Positions 12,331 to 25,860 of a DNA stretch of 64,000 nucleotides are shown here, piece by piece. How positions within the stretch are numbered: position 1 is the first letter of the stretch; the number at the start of each line of letters is the position of its first letter. The stretch comes from Sphagnum magellanicum (taxonomy: Eukaryota > Streptophyta > Sphagnopsida > Sphagnales > Sphagnaceae): positions 19,350,038-19,414,037 of the forward strand of contig CM038923.1 of assembly GCA_021904315.1 (NCBI GenBank), given 5' to 3'. The position numbers were made by a program, and so were the translations under genes. The notes beneath the pieces are model-generated. The model saw nothing but the letters and a program-made list of their open reading frames with translations, ran no database searches and was not told the DNA's origin.

Positions 12331-13974
12331 TTATACTTACTTACCTACTTATTAAAATGTGAACTTGAATTGTATGAATGAGTAGCTAGCTGCTGTGCAA
12401 TCTTTGTATTTTGAAAAACCATCAACACTTATAATTAACTGAATCACAGAACCCATTACAATCATACAAAAGGCTGTGCAATAATATTAGCATGCAATAA
12501 TAGTAGGCTGGGTTCAATCATAGAGAGTAGCACAAATGATTGCCGAATGATTAAAACGGTCCAGTATTTTCTTCTTTTTTGCACGGCACAAGTCAGATTC
12601 CAGAGTTCAGACAGGAAAAACAAAAAAAGGGCACTTCAGGCTTGAATTACTTCCTTATTTACTTACTTGCTGAATCCTGATCTCCCTCCTTCACTGCCTA
12701 AATGCAGACCCATCACAATTACCATCCGGCATTAAACACTAGTTATATACTAAGGAATGACTATTATTCTTTGCTGCAGCTTGTGGGTTTTGCTTGCTTA
12801 GACATGATGCATCTTCTGTATGACCAAAACACCCATCATAAACCTGCATATAATAAGACCAGCAACAAAATCTAAAACCCATTGTAATAATAAATACTTT
12901 CATATTATTAACCAACATGCACCTCCCCTGCCCCCTTTTCACTAAAGGCTATAAAAGAGTCAATTTAACTAAAGCCCTTCAACTTCTGGTTGTTAAAGCT
13001 GGTGCTGCAGGTTACTTGAGAGTGCCAGTGTTTTTGTTTCCTGGCGAAATTTCCCCCATTTTTGACAAAAGAAAATCCAGTGTCAAGGAAGGGTAACCTC
13101 CAAAGGATTTTTTTTGAAAAAAATGTGCAAAAGTTGCCATATCTTGTGGAAAAACATCGTAAAGTCGTCATATTTAGACAATATTTTCCTGGAGAGATTG
13201 CCAAAACATAGCAGGATTTTAAATATATATATACTTTACTCTGTCATTTGTACCCGGATTTGGCTCATTCCTCTTGTGGATGATCATGAGTCCACCTACA
13301 TCACAAAATTGACAAAAAAAACCACCCCTCCTCAATATTCAATTTGTGGAAGAAAATTTAAAATGGCATGCTATTTTGGCCATGCCAAGGTATTGAAGGC
13401 TAACTCAAATTCATGAGTAGAAAAAGATGATTCAATATCATTTTATTTTGGCCATGACAAGGTATTAGAGGCTGACTTAAACTCATGTATGTCCTATGTG
13501 GACCAAGGTGTTGAATATTCATTTTTCAATTCAAGTATGTGCCAAAAGAAGATTTTTTCAATGTGAGGCTATGTGGGCCATGCCAAGCTTTTGAAGATTG
13601 ATTCTAAAATTCGAATATGTGCAAAAAGAAGATTTTGGACCTTACTATGTTTGCCATGGGCCAAGATATTTGAAGCTCAACTTAAATTTCATGTTTAGAG
13701 AAAAAAAGAGGTTTGTGACACCTTGTTTGCAATGCCAAGGTAAATAAGTATATAAATGGAAGGTTAAGTTAAATTCTTAAATGTAGGGAAAGAAGATTTG
13801 TGGGGCTATGTTTGCCAGGACTACCAAGGTATTTGAAGACATAATTCATATATTCTGTAAGAGAAGAATTGATGTGAATGAACTGTGCTAAGTAAATGTC
13901 TCTTCAATGAAAGGGGGTGCTTATTAGAGATAGTTAAGTTTAACCAAGCTAGGTTGACACCGTAGCAATTCATA
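12331..13974. other. AT-rich spacer
   Basis: No gene recognised. From about 13380 to 13860 a loosely repeated phrase (GGCCATGCCAAGGTATTGAAGG and variants) recurs roughly every 80-120 bp, suggesting an old, heavily diverged tandem or transposon-derived repeat. Confidence 0.5.
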
Positions 13975-14636
13975 TATCAATATTAACTGTGAAAGTTTAA
14001 GCATCCTAAAGCACCCTAGGTTGAAAATAGTCTTTGGATAGATGACCTTCGTACTTTGAAGCCAATAATGTAGCAACGACGTGCATCCCTGCAAATGAAT
14101 GACTCAAAAGGATGGGAAATGAGAATAAACTGTTGATGGTGCCAATAGGGTTTGAGATAGGTGTGCTCGCATGATAATATGTACCTGAAAAAAGATATCA
14201 ATATTAACTGTGAAAATTTAAGCATCCTAAAGCACACTAGGTTGAAAATAGTCTTTGGATAAATGACCTTCGTACTTTGAAGCCAATAATGTTGTAAAGA
14301 CGTGCATCCTTGCTAATGAATGACTCAAAAGGATGGGAAATGAGAATAAACCGTTGATGGTGCCAATAGGGTTTGAGATAGGTGTGGTCGCATGATAATA
14401 TGTACCCAAAAAAAGATATCAATATTAACCGTGAAAATTTAAGCATCCTAAAGCACACTAGGTTGAACATAGTCTTTGGATAAATGACCTTTGTACTTTG
14501 AAGCCAATAGCATCGCAAAGACATGTATCTATCCATGCCAATGACTCAAAGGATGGGAAATTGGAATAAACCGTTGATGGCGCCAATAGGGTTTGAGATA
14601 GGTGTGTTCACATGATAATACGTACCTGATAAAAAA
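13975..14636. repeat. Three tandem copies of a 221-bp unit
   Basis: Copies start at about 13975, 14196 and 14417, each beginning TATCAATATTAAC and ending near GATAATATGTACC. Copies are highly similar and the spacing is constant at 221 bp. Because 221 is not a multiple of three, the open frames seen on the minus strand change frame in each copy, so they are not coding. Confidence 0.93.
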
Positions 14637-17600
14637 TGTCAAGGCTCATTTTCGAAAGGATAGAAGCACTGCTTAATTCCAATAGACTTTTGGATGGGGT
14701 CCTCCAAAGAATATAGTGCCGCAAAGGCATGTAACAGCCGCCTCTTTTCCCCTTCAAAATGCACCATAGAAAGGGTTGTTCTATAGCTTTTTATATGACC
14801 TTATCCACTTTAGAGGTGTATAACCTGTCCAAGGTCAATTGAAAAGTAAAAACTTTACACTTAATTATGAATGCAATTGCATCACAAACTTGGGTCTCAT
14901 TGGTTTCTAGAGAAAAATATATTTAAGGTTGGAAAGTTTCTTTTGTTCCATTGGGTGTCAAGTCAACTAATCTACCAGCCAGATTGGGTCCCCTATATAT
15001 TAGCTGCTTATCTACAATACTTTTAAATGTGATCCTCCTCCTGCCATCTTCAAACCACACAAGTTCCCCCTTACCTATGAGAGTTATCCTAAAGTTATGA
15101 AAAGCTCATCATGAGAACCCCTAGTTTGGCCAAAACTGGGGTAAAAAATGCAAACTCTTTCAAAAGTGATACAAAATGAAAAGAATGATATCTAGTGAGC
15201 TCTGTGCTCCTCTTATTCCTTACTTCTACCTTTAACCAATTGTGACCTATTCAAGGTTGCTTTTAGGTTGAATGTCTACCTACCCATATCCCTACATGGA
15301 TGATATCATACCCAATGCAACATATCACCATCCAACACCTGGGATCAGGATTAGGAATGAACTCCAATATGGAGAGTAGAGTGCATCCCAAAACTCAACT
15401 AATTATCCAAAAACATTGTCTATATATTCTCAAATGATGTGAGCCTCTTTAAATGCCTTGTCATTGCCAAGTGACATTTGAATATTCTTTTATTCCATCT
15501 AGTATTGCCATACTTCTAATCCTTAAAAAAAATTGTCTCATCAATATATAGGTTTTCTTTCGAGATAGCGATCTCGTAATGCTCTTTGGGTGGCTACAAA
15601 AGACATACCCATATGCCATCTTACCCAATGCACTTTGTATACCATATGAGGGCCTAGCCATGGTTGGGGTCACAATTTCCATACAAGAATTCCTAGATGC
15701 TATAGTGAAAATTTTAAGCCTAAATGTGTTTTTTGGTGGACTTTAGCTTCTAATAACATGTAAAGGACCCTTCTCTGTGCTCCAGTTTTATATATATAGA
15801 TATATATATATAATTGGCACAAATATAAAATATGATATTTCAAAATATCCCCTCCTCTTTTCATGAATATATGTTGGTGCATGTGTTGTCCCCACCTATT
15901 TCCATCTTGGATAAAATCCATGGCAATACAAACTCGTCCTTGAACAAGCTGTGAAAACATGAAATGAAATATTTTGCATCATAAGTTACACATTATTATA
16001 TGTATGCATAATAAGTTTCAAGTTCATAACTGAAATTTACAGTACCTTATGAATTTTAAAATAATATTTTGGGTGGATATTTTATTTTCCTAAAATATTT
16101 TCAAGGAATAATAAAGAATTGTAAACCAACTAAATAAATGGTTAAAATTTTTATTTAAAAATTCTTTGCAGATATATGCATAAAATTATGTATATGAAAA
16201 TGAAATTGCATTCCAAGTAATCAAAATATTGTTTGAAAGTTTTGAAAATGCAGAATTTGTGTTAAGATATCAAATTTTCCTACCCCTACCATGGCTAGAG
16301 CTATGATGATCTTATTAGCATTAGTTATTAAAAATGGTCAAAGGCCATTCACCAAAAAAACTAACTAATATATTTCTAGTTCAATTTTTTCCTTGCCCAT
16401 GAGTGTTCTACCCATTTCTTGTTGAAATAAAAAGGGGAGAAAAGGAATAAATATTAAACGCTCTAATGAAGGAGATCCCAAAATCGAATAATGCTTAAAT
16501 GTTTTTAGCCTATGGACAATTGTATGCTTCTCATTAGAGGTTTTTTATCTATAAAATTTCAAATAGAAATCCAATGATTTTTAGTTTTGAAAAGGTCATA
16601 GATGCCAATGGATGAAACAGCTAAGTAGGAAGAACTATCAAGAAGTATACTAGACCTTAGCTCTACCTACCAATTGCTAAGTCCTTCCATGCTAGGTCCT
16701 AGCAAGCGTAGATGCTCCAGCCCATGCTCTTCTCCAATGTTCTAATTTCACTAAATTGCATCATCATTGCTTGCTCTCACTAAACTCAAGAGCTGACACA
16801 AAATTTGTGATGCAACTTTAGGATTTTACTAGGAATTGCATGTTATAGTGAAAGGCACTTAGCATAGTTTGTGAGTGTGTAATTTGACTTAGATTCTATT
16901 ATACCATGCATCAAAGCTGGCATAGTATATTTCATAAAGTAACCACATTAGATTTTGAGTGAATCTTACTATTTTTGATTCTTGTACCCAATGCTGATTT
17001 CCTCGATTGAGTGTTTGTTAATGTTTATATGCAATAATCTATGGGATATTGTTCATTGATCTAGATGCCGAAAGCAAAGTCCTTCTTCTTTGTTGACCCT
17101 GTGTGCAAGTCTTGAAAAAAATGTGGACATTTGGGCACAAAACCTTGTTTGTTGTCTCTTGCTTAAATGAAATATTCAATCATTTAGAATAACATTTTAT
17201 TTTTCAATAAGTCAAGCATATACTAAATCCCTTGTGAATTCTAAATTTTTAATGTTTTGAACAAAAAATTAATATACTAATGGCACCCACATCTAAAATC
17301 TACTTATTTTGGAGAACTTAAATTTATTTCAATGACTTAAATTATGTACCCAACACCCAAGTCAAAATTTAAAAACCTTTTAGATTTTTTTGTGTGCCTT
17401 AATGAAACTAAAATAGAGATATTTATATCTTTGGTCAATTTACTAGAACCCCATTGTTAAATTATTTTTATAGCATATATGGATGTTGTTGATGAAGAAT
17501 TTAAGAGAAAAAATATGTTTACAATTCAATTTAGTAATGCATCAATTTTAATTTCATTTACATTTTAATTTAATAATGCATGACTTTTTATTTTGAAATC

Positions 17601-20600
17601 ATGTTGCAAGACTTCTGTGAGCAATTAAATCCATATATCTAATCATTTGCAATATATTTCAATGTATACCTTGTTGAAGATGATGTTAATATGTATTCTT
17701 ATCATCACTTTTGTTTCCTTCATTTTAATTTAGCATTCATTCCTTAGTGATTATGTTCAAATGTTTTAGCAAAATATCATGTTTCATTTTTACCCTCAAG
17801 AAATGAAAGACTTGTGTGAATAATAAATCTTATGTATTTCAATTCTAATATAAGAACAAAGTCAAACTTGTATGCATTTTTCAAGTTGCATTCTTAAAAT
17901 CGAAAGTGATTGATTTTACTCTTCAAATTTTATTTACAATGATGCATCAAATTATAAAAATATTGTTTAATGGCCCAAAGCTTTGATATTAAAATTTTTT
18001 GCAATAATTTCATAAGACTAGATAAAAACATATTTTTCTCTTCACCATTTACATGGACATTAAAACTCACATGTTATTGTGCCTTTTCATGTTACTTTTT
18101 GAAAATGTATTTAAATAATAATTTTTTGAATTACATATAAACATATGACTTGCTTGAAGCTTGAAGCCTAAACTTTGGATAAATCCAAACAACATCCACA
18201 CACATATATACATGGACCACTTAAGCCATAATCCTAAATAAATCCAAAGAACATTCTAGTTTAGTTTCCATTTTACACTAGCATGGTATTTCATATTGTG
18301 TTGAACAATGTTCTTGTTGTGTATAACATAATAGAAATAAATAAGTAAATTGATTTTCTTCATGTATGTTTACTAAAATTGAATGGATGAAAGAATATTA
18401 GCCATTGTGGCAAACCACCACCATTTAGTGAACATGTCATCATATTGTAGGTAATCATGTTGGTAAGAACAATGCCATTTGTGAACTACAAGAGTTAGAT
18501 GCTTCCATTTACCTATGCTTTTGGTTTGTGTCTAGAACTTAATACAACAACTCATGGGAAGATTTGACCCTAAGGCCATAACTTGCCACAATTTGGGGCA
18601 TCATGTTTGATATCAACGGTTCACTTGTTAAGGAGGTTGGTATGTGGGCAAGTTGCCAATTACAAGAATTGAAAATGAGTTCCCCATTGCAAAACCCCTT
18701 GTGAAGTACATGCAAAACAAATGGATCACTAAGGTTGGTATTTGGGTGGCTAGTGCTTGAACATTTCACATGCAAGCTAAGACACAAAAATTCAAGAAAC
18801 TTAAACACTAACTTGCAAACATAGAAAGGTGTGTAAGTAGAGTATGTGCCTTGATGATCTCAATTATGAATTCAAAGGTGACGTTCATTCTTCATTCCTC
18901 AGTGGTATGAAGATCATTCAAAGAGACCATTAGATTCATTTGTGATCTAGATCAAAATGTGGGATTCCAAAACCACATCCATATTAACATGTGAATATTA
19001 AATGAGAGCTTTGTGACATTGAAGGCAAATTTGTCTAAATGTGAATCAAACACCCTACACCCTACCTCCATTTCACCCTATTGATCTAATCGATGATGGG
19101 AAAGGTAGAGCTCTCTAGAAACTTGAACAATAGAAATTTGTTGCAAATGACGAGGTCAACCCACAACTTTTGAATAATGAATAATACTAGGTCCTACTTG
19201 AAGCATTTGATGTGTCACATGGAAAATTATTGAAATTTTTGTTTCAATTTCAACTTTTGTTTTGTTACACACACTGGATTTCATGGAATCCTTTTCAAAT
19301 GACTTGGCTTTTGTTTTATCTAGATCTATTGAATTGGATCCATATACTTAGGTTGAAGTTGTTTGGCAATTTAATTACTTTTTCTACATGAACAAAACAT
19401 ATTTTCTCCATTGTTCAAAATTCAAACACATTTGGTTGTTGAAAGTCAAAGCTGATCAAGAGAGAGATTTTCAAATCTATCTATGAAGCAAAGGTAGTTT
19501 GTTTTGTTTTGTTTTGTTTGTCAAGCTGAGATCTCCCAAACCACGGTGCTTCATGGTGCATGCTTGGTATCTTCAGAAAGGTCTTGATGAGTAGGGGTGC
19601 ACCGACTGTTTGGAGCTACAGTGTGGAAACTATTGATTATTGAACCATTTTTTCAATGAAAATTAAATCAAATTGAAACTGAAACTGTATTGGAATTTGG
19701 TGGCATTCTTGGTGTTGTTGAAAAGCCCTTGGTGAGGTAGATTTAATAGAGTTTATTTCACAATCTTCTGAGCTAAGTTGTGGAAGCTATTGATTTTTGA
19801 GTGGATTTTGTTGCTGGAAATTCAAACAAATTGCAAAAATTGGGTTCAGACTTACACCAACAGCACACACTACACTAGTAGTATTCATTGAAGTTTGAAG
19901 CTGCACACAAATTATGCCAATGGAAGCCACACTGATTTCAAAACTGAAAAAAATCTGGTGTCGGATTCAATCATGTGTCCCCTGCCTCATGTCAATGGGT
20001 GTCCATAAAAACCAAGAAGAAAAACAAAAAGAGAAGCAAACAAAGGAGAAGAATAGAACAATAACAACACACAGAACCTTTTGAACAGAGAAGGATTATC
20101 TTTTTGAGGCAAACTGGGCTTTGAAAGGTTCCACACTTTGTAATTAGAGGGCCTTTGAAATTACAATCACTTTGATGATGATGATGATGATTCGGAAGGC
20201 AGAAATACCAAAGAAGAATCTTTCTTCTAAACGTCAAATTTAGCTCTAGTTCAAACTTTGAAGAAATGGATATAAAACTAGAATATCGACTATTCCAAAT
20301 CTTGAAAGTTTTGGAAAATTGGAATCCACATGATGAGACATATTATTCATGATCTAACCTGCATTATTGAGCTCAGAACATTTGCCAAATGTTATAACCA
20401 AGAATAAATCTTATTGAGTTCTGCAATAATAAGATTGGTTACGAGATTTGTGAAAAATTAAACCTCCTTCAAAATTCAAATGTTCAAGCACAACACTTTG
20501 TTTTGCTCAAGGTCGAGCTTGGTCAAGACAGAATATTAAATTGGTTAAATGTAAGGAAACCACCAATTTTGTTGGCTTTTGCCATCTCGGCCTCGTATCA

Positions 20601-22050
20601 ACTACCAACACTTTATATCAATAATAGTTGGTATCATGAACCCTACCAGACTCCTAGACTCGTTCAACCTGAGGCAATACTAACCTTGTAAGCAGTCTGG
20701 TAGGGACGGCACTCCATTGCGATTTTGGGATGTAGTCATGTGGCAATCATATGTAGGATGATTTAGCCAAATTTGGCTACACACTAGATATGAAAGTAGA
20801 AAAAAATCAAAATCCTTTGCATGGGTTGAAATCATATTTTTCAGGTCAAAATTTTGGAATATTATTATTTTAAAAATTTAAATTAAATAATTAAATAATT
20901 TTTATAAAAAAAACTACTCCACAGGAAGCACCAGTGTGAGGATGGTTATTCCTTTTTAAGAGAAGAGAACCCCTGTTTCAATTCTGACAATTTGAAAATT
21001 TTTGAGGTTTTCGAGATGCATGTTTGAGATCGATTCTTTAAAAAATTTAAACCATTTGGTTTCAGCTTTGGCACACTTTTTTCAAATTCACGAACCTTAA
21101 ACCACGGTTTGAAAACTGAGTTTGGCTTTCATACACACACACTACACATTCCTCAAGGTTAGAGATTGTAATACGCAAAACATTTTACAACTAAATTAAA
21201 ATAAATAATTTATATATCTATGAAGTTCCGTTTACTTGTTGACTTTGTTTTTTTCCAAGAATCAACTTACCTACATTAAGAATCTGAACTTGTGTTTCAA
21301 AAAATTATTATATTTTCATTAGTAAATGATTGATTCCATGGTGCTCCAATTCTTGTGCCAGTTCCAACAAAAAGGATGTGAACTTGGGTCCAGGTGACAA
21401 AGAACCTGAACCTCAGGTTGAACCCACAAACCAAGGAACCTGCCAACACTAGTAAGAACGGAACCAGAGACTTGAGAGCTAATACAAGCCTTGTACCTGT
21501 TACTATACCAGTTTCAATACCAAATATATATTGCCTTGCCGGGGTGTTTTTCCTTTGTTATTTATTTATTTATTTGTAAATATATTCCTGTCTCGTATAA
21601 GCAGAAAATCAGTCCTCAACCCAAGACTATAACTGGGGTGGTATGAAAATTCAACAAGAGCACAATACCAGGACAAGAAATTTGAATATTTTTGAGATTT
21701 TCGAGATGCAAGTTTTTATGCTCAAAAGTGGATATGAGACCAACTCGGTAAACTACTCAGCTGAAAATTATTTTGTATTAATTCATCCTTCAAAACTGAT
21801 TTTGTCCTCTCTCAAAGAAAGAAGAGGTTCAAGAGATACCTAGTCAAGGACCAAGGGGGAACATCACACGACCATGTGTGTGTGTTTATTTTATTTCCAT
21901 TAAACTGCTTGCCATGGTGACTCCCTATCATATCTATTTCTTGTCTGCAGCTGTCCAATAAACACAGACATTGTGTCCCTCAAGAGAGTTCACAACATAA
22001 GTTAATATGCAACAATAATTGTTAGATCAACTGCACCTAAAGTTATACAC
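14637..22050. other. AT-rich spacer, probable decayed transposon DNA
   Basis: No supportable gene. On the minus strand, open pieces at 15461-15682 and 15700-15960 read partly protein-like (for example VTPTMARPSYGIQSALGK) but are frameshifted and match no family I can name. A TA-rich microsatellite lies at 15787-15812. The remainder (16-22 kb) is low-GC, with short runs of simple sequence and stop codons in all frames. Confidence 0.5.
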
Positions 22051-22160
22051 GACAAATTTTCTGTCAAGAATTGAATGTTAAGAGATCCATGGCAATTGGT
22101 GACAAATTTTCTGTCAAGAATTGAATATTAAGAGATCCATGGCAATTGGTGACAAATTTT
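22051..22160. repeat. 50-bp tandem duplication
   Basis: GACAAATTTTCTGTCAAG starts at 22051 and again at 22101. A third truncated copy (GACAAATTTTTG) begins at 22151. The two full units differ by only a base or so, implying a recent event. Confidence 0.9.
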
Positions 22161-22973
22161 TGTTGCAAGATATGGGAACACATATCAAAATTTGGGAAGA
22201 TGGTGGGATGATATATCTACTGCACCTTTGCTTGGATCTAAGTTAACAATGAAGAACAATGTTCTTGGGCCTTGCAAATTCCAATGCACACAGCTCCAAC
22301 GCCATTGATCTACCTGCATATCACAAGTCAAACAAGTAGGCTATCTTGGAGTCGTAAACAAAACAAGTAGATGAGGGAAGCCCAGCAGCAACAATCACAA
22401 AAAATTTCATGGTCCAAACTTTGCTTATTGATGCTTGTTCTATAAGCTTTCACTCTGAATGAAGGTAACTTCATCTTTAAGAAAAAGCTAAGAAGCTAAT
22501 CAAATCTCAACCCGAGATTTACAATTTGCACCACTAAAAATAATATGAATTAACATGAGTGGAGCATAAATTCTATGCATTAGATAGAAGCAGTGATTTT
22601 TTCCAACACGAAAAAAAAGATTTCAACCTATACAAAAGATTTCTCATGGAAAAAATGGCCCAATTTCACCAGATTTTGAAGAGAAAAAATTCCAAATCGC
22701 CAGATTTTAATGGTAATTTCCAGTAGGTAGTCAAAAAATATAGGAATGTTGCTTTTCTTTTTTTTTCCTACTTTCATATCTTGTATCTAGCCAAATTTGG
22801 CTAAAATGTTTTTTGGATGATTGCCACTTTGGCTACATCACAAAATCCTTTTAAAAAAACCCTGTATAGGAGGAAAGGGAAACATCAAGTCTTTTTTAAC
22901 AGTTCTGCTATTTCCTTTTATTTCACTGCACTTGGCCCAAAAGGAAATTGAAAACTTTGTTCATTAATTGGAA

Positions 22974-24137
22974 CTAGTGGTAACCCGTGCCTGCAAGGCA
23001 CAGACGGTTTTAGATGATTTTAAAATTTTCTAAAAATTAATGGTTTAAAATATCCTTTCTTCTAATAGTAAAAAATAATCCAGTCTTATAATTTCAATTT
23101 GCAACGTCCTTTAGAGTCGGACGGGCTCGGCACCAGGCACACCGATTGTCCAATGGTCCAATGGTCACATTCTTTTTGAGTTGTCCAGTGGCCCAAAAGC
23201 CACAGTCGACCAATCACGCAAGGGCCCAAAAAAATTCCCTGTTCATACTGTTGGCCATTGTTTTGTAATGTGCGTGCGTGCGTGTGTATGTGGTGTTCTC
23301 CACTGGCTGAAAAGCTGTGTTCGACCAATCACAAACCATTATTTTCTGGGCCCAACAGAATTCATCCTATTCACATTCTACTGACATTGATTTTGTCCAC
23401 TGGCCCAAATTCTTCGTTCCACCAATCACGAACCGTTTTCGAGGGCCCAAGAATGCTGTACCTATTCACACACGTTCGCTGTAGAAACTTTGACGTAACT
23501 ACATGGGTGTGTGAAGTATGTCCCACTGGCCGGGAATCTACCGTCGACCAATCACAAACCATTTTCTAGGCCCAAAATTTGTTCCCTATTCACACTACTG
23601 ACGATTTGAGGTAACGTCGGCTTGTAGGCAGTTTGTCCAGCGGCCAAGAATCTAGAATCAACCAATCATGATCCATTTCCAGGGCCCATTTTCAATTGAT
23701 CCTATTCACATTATTACTGAAGCAGTTAGGTGAAGATTAAGGTTTTTGTACGAAACCCCGTCCATCTTTTACTTAACTTGTTTTTTTCCTTTTTCTCGCG
23801 ACGGAAAGAAAACCCAGGGCGCCTTCCGATTAGCTCCGTACTCATCGTACGCACCTATGGGAAGAAAGCATGGAAAGTAAACGGACTGAAGTGGAAAGAA
23901 ATGGGTAACAAAGTGTAAAGTAAAAGAGAAATCCGGAAGTAACGGAGCCAATGGGATTACGCCAGAGAGGTAATGAAAGCGAAATGACGTCAGAGAAAAA
24001 AACAGAAAGACAGAAAAACTGTGAAAAAGAAGAAGAAAGAGGGTACCAAAGAAAAAGGGGCCAGGAATCGAAAGAAGTAAGAGATAAGTAAAAGACAGAC
24101 AAACACACTGCCGGACTAAGTGAATTAATATATAGGA
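22974..24137 (-). mobile_element. Non-autonomous Helitron, 1,164 bp
   Basis: Read on the minus strand, the 5' end at 24137 is A|TCCTATATATTAATTCAC, with the TC start preceded by the target A. The 3' end at 22974 is CTAG|T, followed by the target T. A hairpin stem GTGCCT/AGGCAC with a 3-nt loop (22987-23001) lies nine bases inside the 3' end. These are the standard Helitron signatures: A-T target, no terminal inverted repeats, no target duplication. There is no Rep/helicase gene, so it would need a partner in trans. Its interior holds the CCAAT/GGGCCC array. Confidence 0.85.
23182..23720. repeat. Five-copy CCAAT + GGGCCC promoter-like module array
   Basis: Each unit has the same order: GTCCACTGGCCCAAA-like start, ACCAATCA, GGGCCCA, then CCTATTCACA and CTGAC. 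The ACCAATCA boxes start at 23209, 23324, 23421, 23547 and 23661. The spacers diverge while the boxes are kept. ACCAATCA is a CCAAT box (NF-Y target), and GGGCCCA contains the site II/TCP-type TGGGCC element of plant housekeeping promoters. Whether it drives transcription is unknown. Confidence 0.85.
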
Positions 24138-25163
24138 TTGTCTTAAGTATTGATCCCCTTGCATTCATGGAAAGAAAAGGATTGGGTTTGTGGGGAGAAG
24201 ACTTCTAAATAGGCAAACTTTCCTGACTCCCAATCATGTGCTGTACAAAAGTATTGCTTGCTTCTTTTTTTCTCGAGCTGCCCATTTTCCCTTGTCCAAG
24301 ATGCATCTGGAGATGATCAGACACATTTTGGTGCTGCCCATTATAGACTTGGGGTCCTGTTATGCACATTTTGGGCCTGTAATAGACACCCAGTATACAT
24401 ACCAGACCCAAAAATGTGCATAAAATACTGACACAAACTCTTTAATGGGCAGCATCAAAATGTGTCATCACCCATCTTTTTTGAGAAAAACAAGGGTCAG
24501 GCCAAGAGCAGATAAGGAAAATAAGAAGCCCTCCAATAAGGACCCTTTTGCTTATTTATAGTGTTCCTGTTTTGGGGTTCAATTACTTTTCCCATTAAAA
24601 TCGTGATAAGGTGATGGTTTGATGTATTTTTGGTGATCCAATGACAAGGTAATGTAAATCCAATGGGTGCAAGAGAGCACCACTTCTTCAGTCCACATTT
24701 AAGTAGAAGGACCCTACCTACCTACCTACCTATATGGGCCCATTTACCTACCTACATATTATCCCCTGAACCTACTAAATCTATTGATGTGAAAAGACTG
24801 AATGTCATCATTGCCATGTGGCTATTTGCAAAAGCTTTAGATGTCCTCCATTTAAGCGATCTTTTAACTTTTCAATGATAATATAAGGTGGACTTCAAAT
24901 GTAGGTAGGCCTATCACACAAAGTTATATTGCAATACTTGCATTTGGGGATATAGTACAAAATTATCATCAATCAATTAAGTCAAGGCGTAAACAAAGGG
25001 AGAATAGTGAAATGCAATATCTTCATGTTGGTAGAAACTCTAATTGTAAATATTAACACATTGTTTTAAGTGATTGTTATATCTTCACGTAATACTAACT
25101 TACATCGACAATGGGAGAATGTGTAAGATAGTGTGACACTTTCATTGTTAAATCATTTTTTTT
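24138..25163. other. Spacer with CCTA simple repeat
   Basis: No gene. A short (CCTA)n tract at about 24713-24762 is the same simple sequence, in the opposite orientation, as the TAGG arrays at 55.7 and 57.3 kb. Confidence 0.6.
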
Positions 25164-25434
25164 CACTATAAGAGAATGTGATTTTTCTTACATAAAAAGT
25201 CAATGATGGCTTATGAGACATGTGAAGTTTGTGGTTTCATCCACTACAATGTACAATTTTCATTGTTTATTGTGACATATATTATGTGTCTTTACATAAT
25301 GTCAAATTGTCATCTTATGCCATGGTAAATTTCACATATTGTACATTATAACAAAAGAAACCACAAGGTTTATCTCACACATGTGTCATGAATCACCATT
25401 TTTTGTGTGAAAAAACCCATATTCTCTTGTAGCA
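25164..25434. mobile_element. CACTA-like MITE with long inverted repeats
   Basis: The left end begins CACTATAAGAGAATGTG, and the right end, read in reverse, begins (TG)CTACAAGAGAATATGG. The two arms align for roughly 95-100 bp, including a shared GTTTGTGGTTTC / CTTGTGGTTTC block and ACAATGTACAAT / ATAATGTACAAT. The termini resemble the CACTACAAGAAAA ends of En/Spm elements. No coding capacity. The 3-bp target duplication is not clean (TTT versus TTG), so the family call is tentative. Confidence 0.7.
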
Positions 25435-25689
25435 TTGAAATTTCTTATCGTCGAGTAAGATTTTTTATTTTGTCATTTTCTTTCCTTCTCTTTTTTTCTA
25501 GATTTTTTTTTCTTTTTCTAATTTATTTTTCTCCTTAGATTCAATATATGATATCTAGATACAAAAATGGACTAGTGAATGTAGGTATTTCAGGATTGGC
25601 CTAAATATTAAAATGATGCACAATTTGTGAGTCACATGCGAGTATTGCAGGTTCAGTTGTGGAACTTTGCCATGGACCTCATTGAACTA

Positions 25690-25860
25690 TGGGAGAACAA
25701 TAGGAAATCATTCAAAAAAGAAAAAAAGAAAGAAAAGAACATCAAATAATGCAATAACAAAAAATCAAACAAAAAGAGTATAAAGAAAGGGAAAGAAATG
25801 AGGAAGAGAAAAGGAAAAAAAAAAAAAAAAAAAGAGAAAGGGAGGGGAAAGAGGAAAATA
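25690..25860 (+). repeat. Purine (A/G) low-complexity tract
   Basis: About 170 bp of mostly A and G, with an A run of about 20 bases near 25813-25832. It explains the spurious Phe/Leu/Ser-rich frame on the minus strand. Confidence 0.9.

Noticed and set aside
14016-14536. Minus-strand frames in the 221-bp repeats
   Set aside because: The same DNA is read in shifting frames because the period is not a multiple of three.
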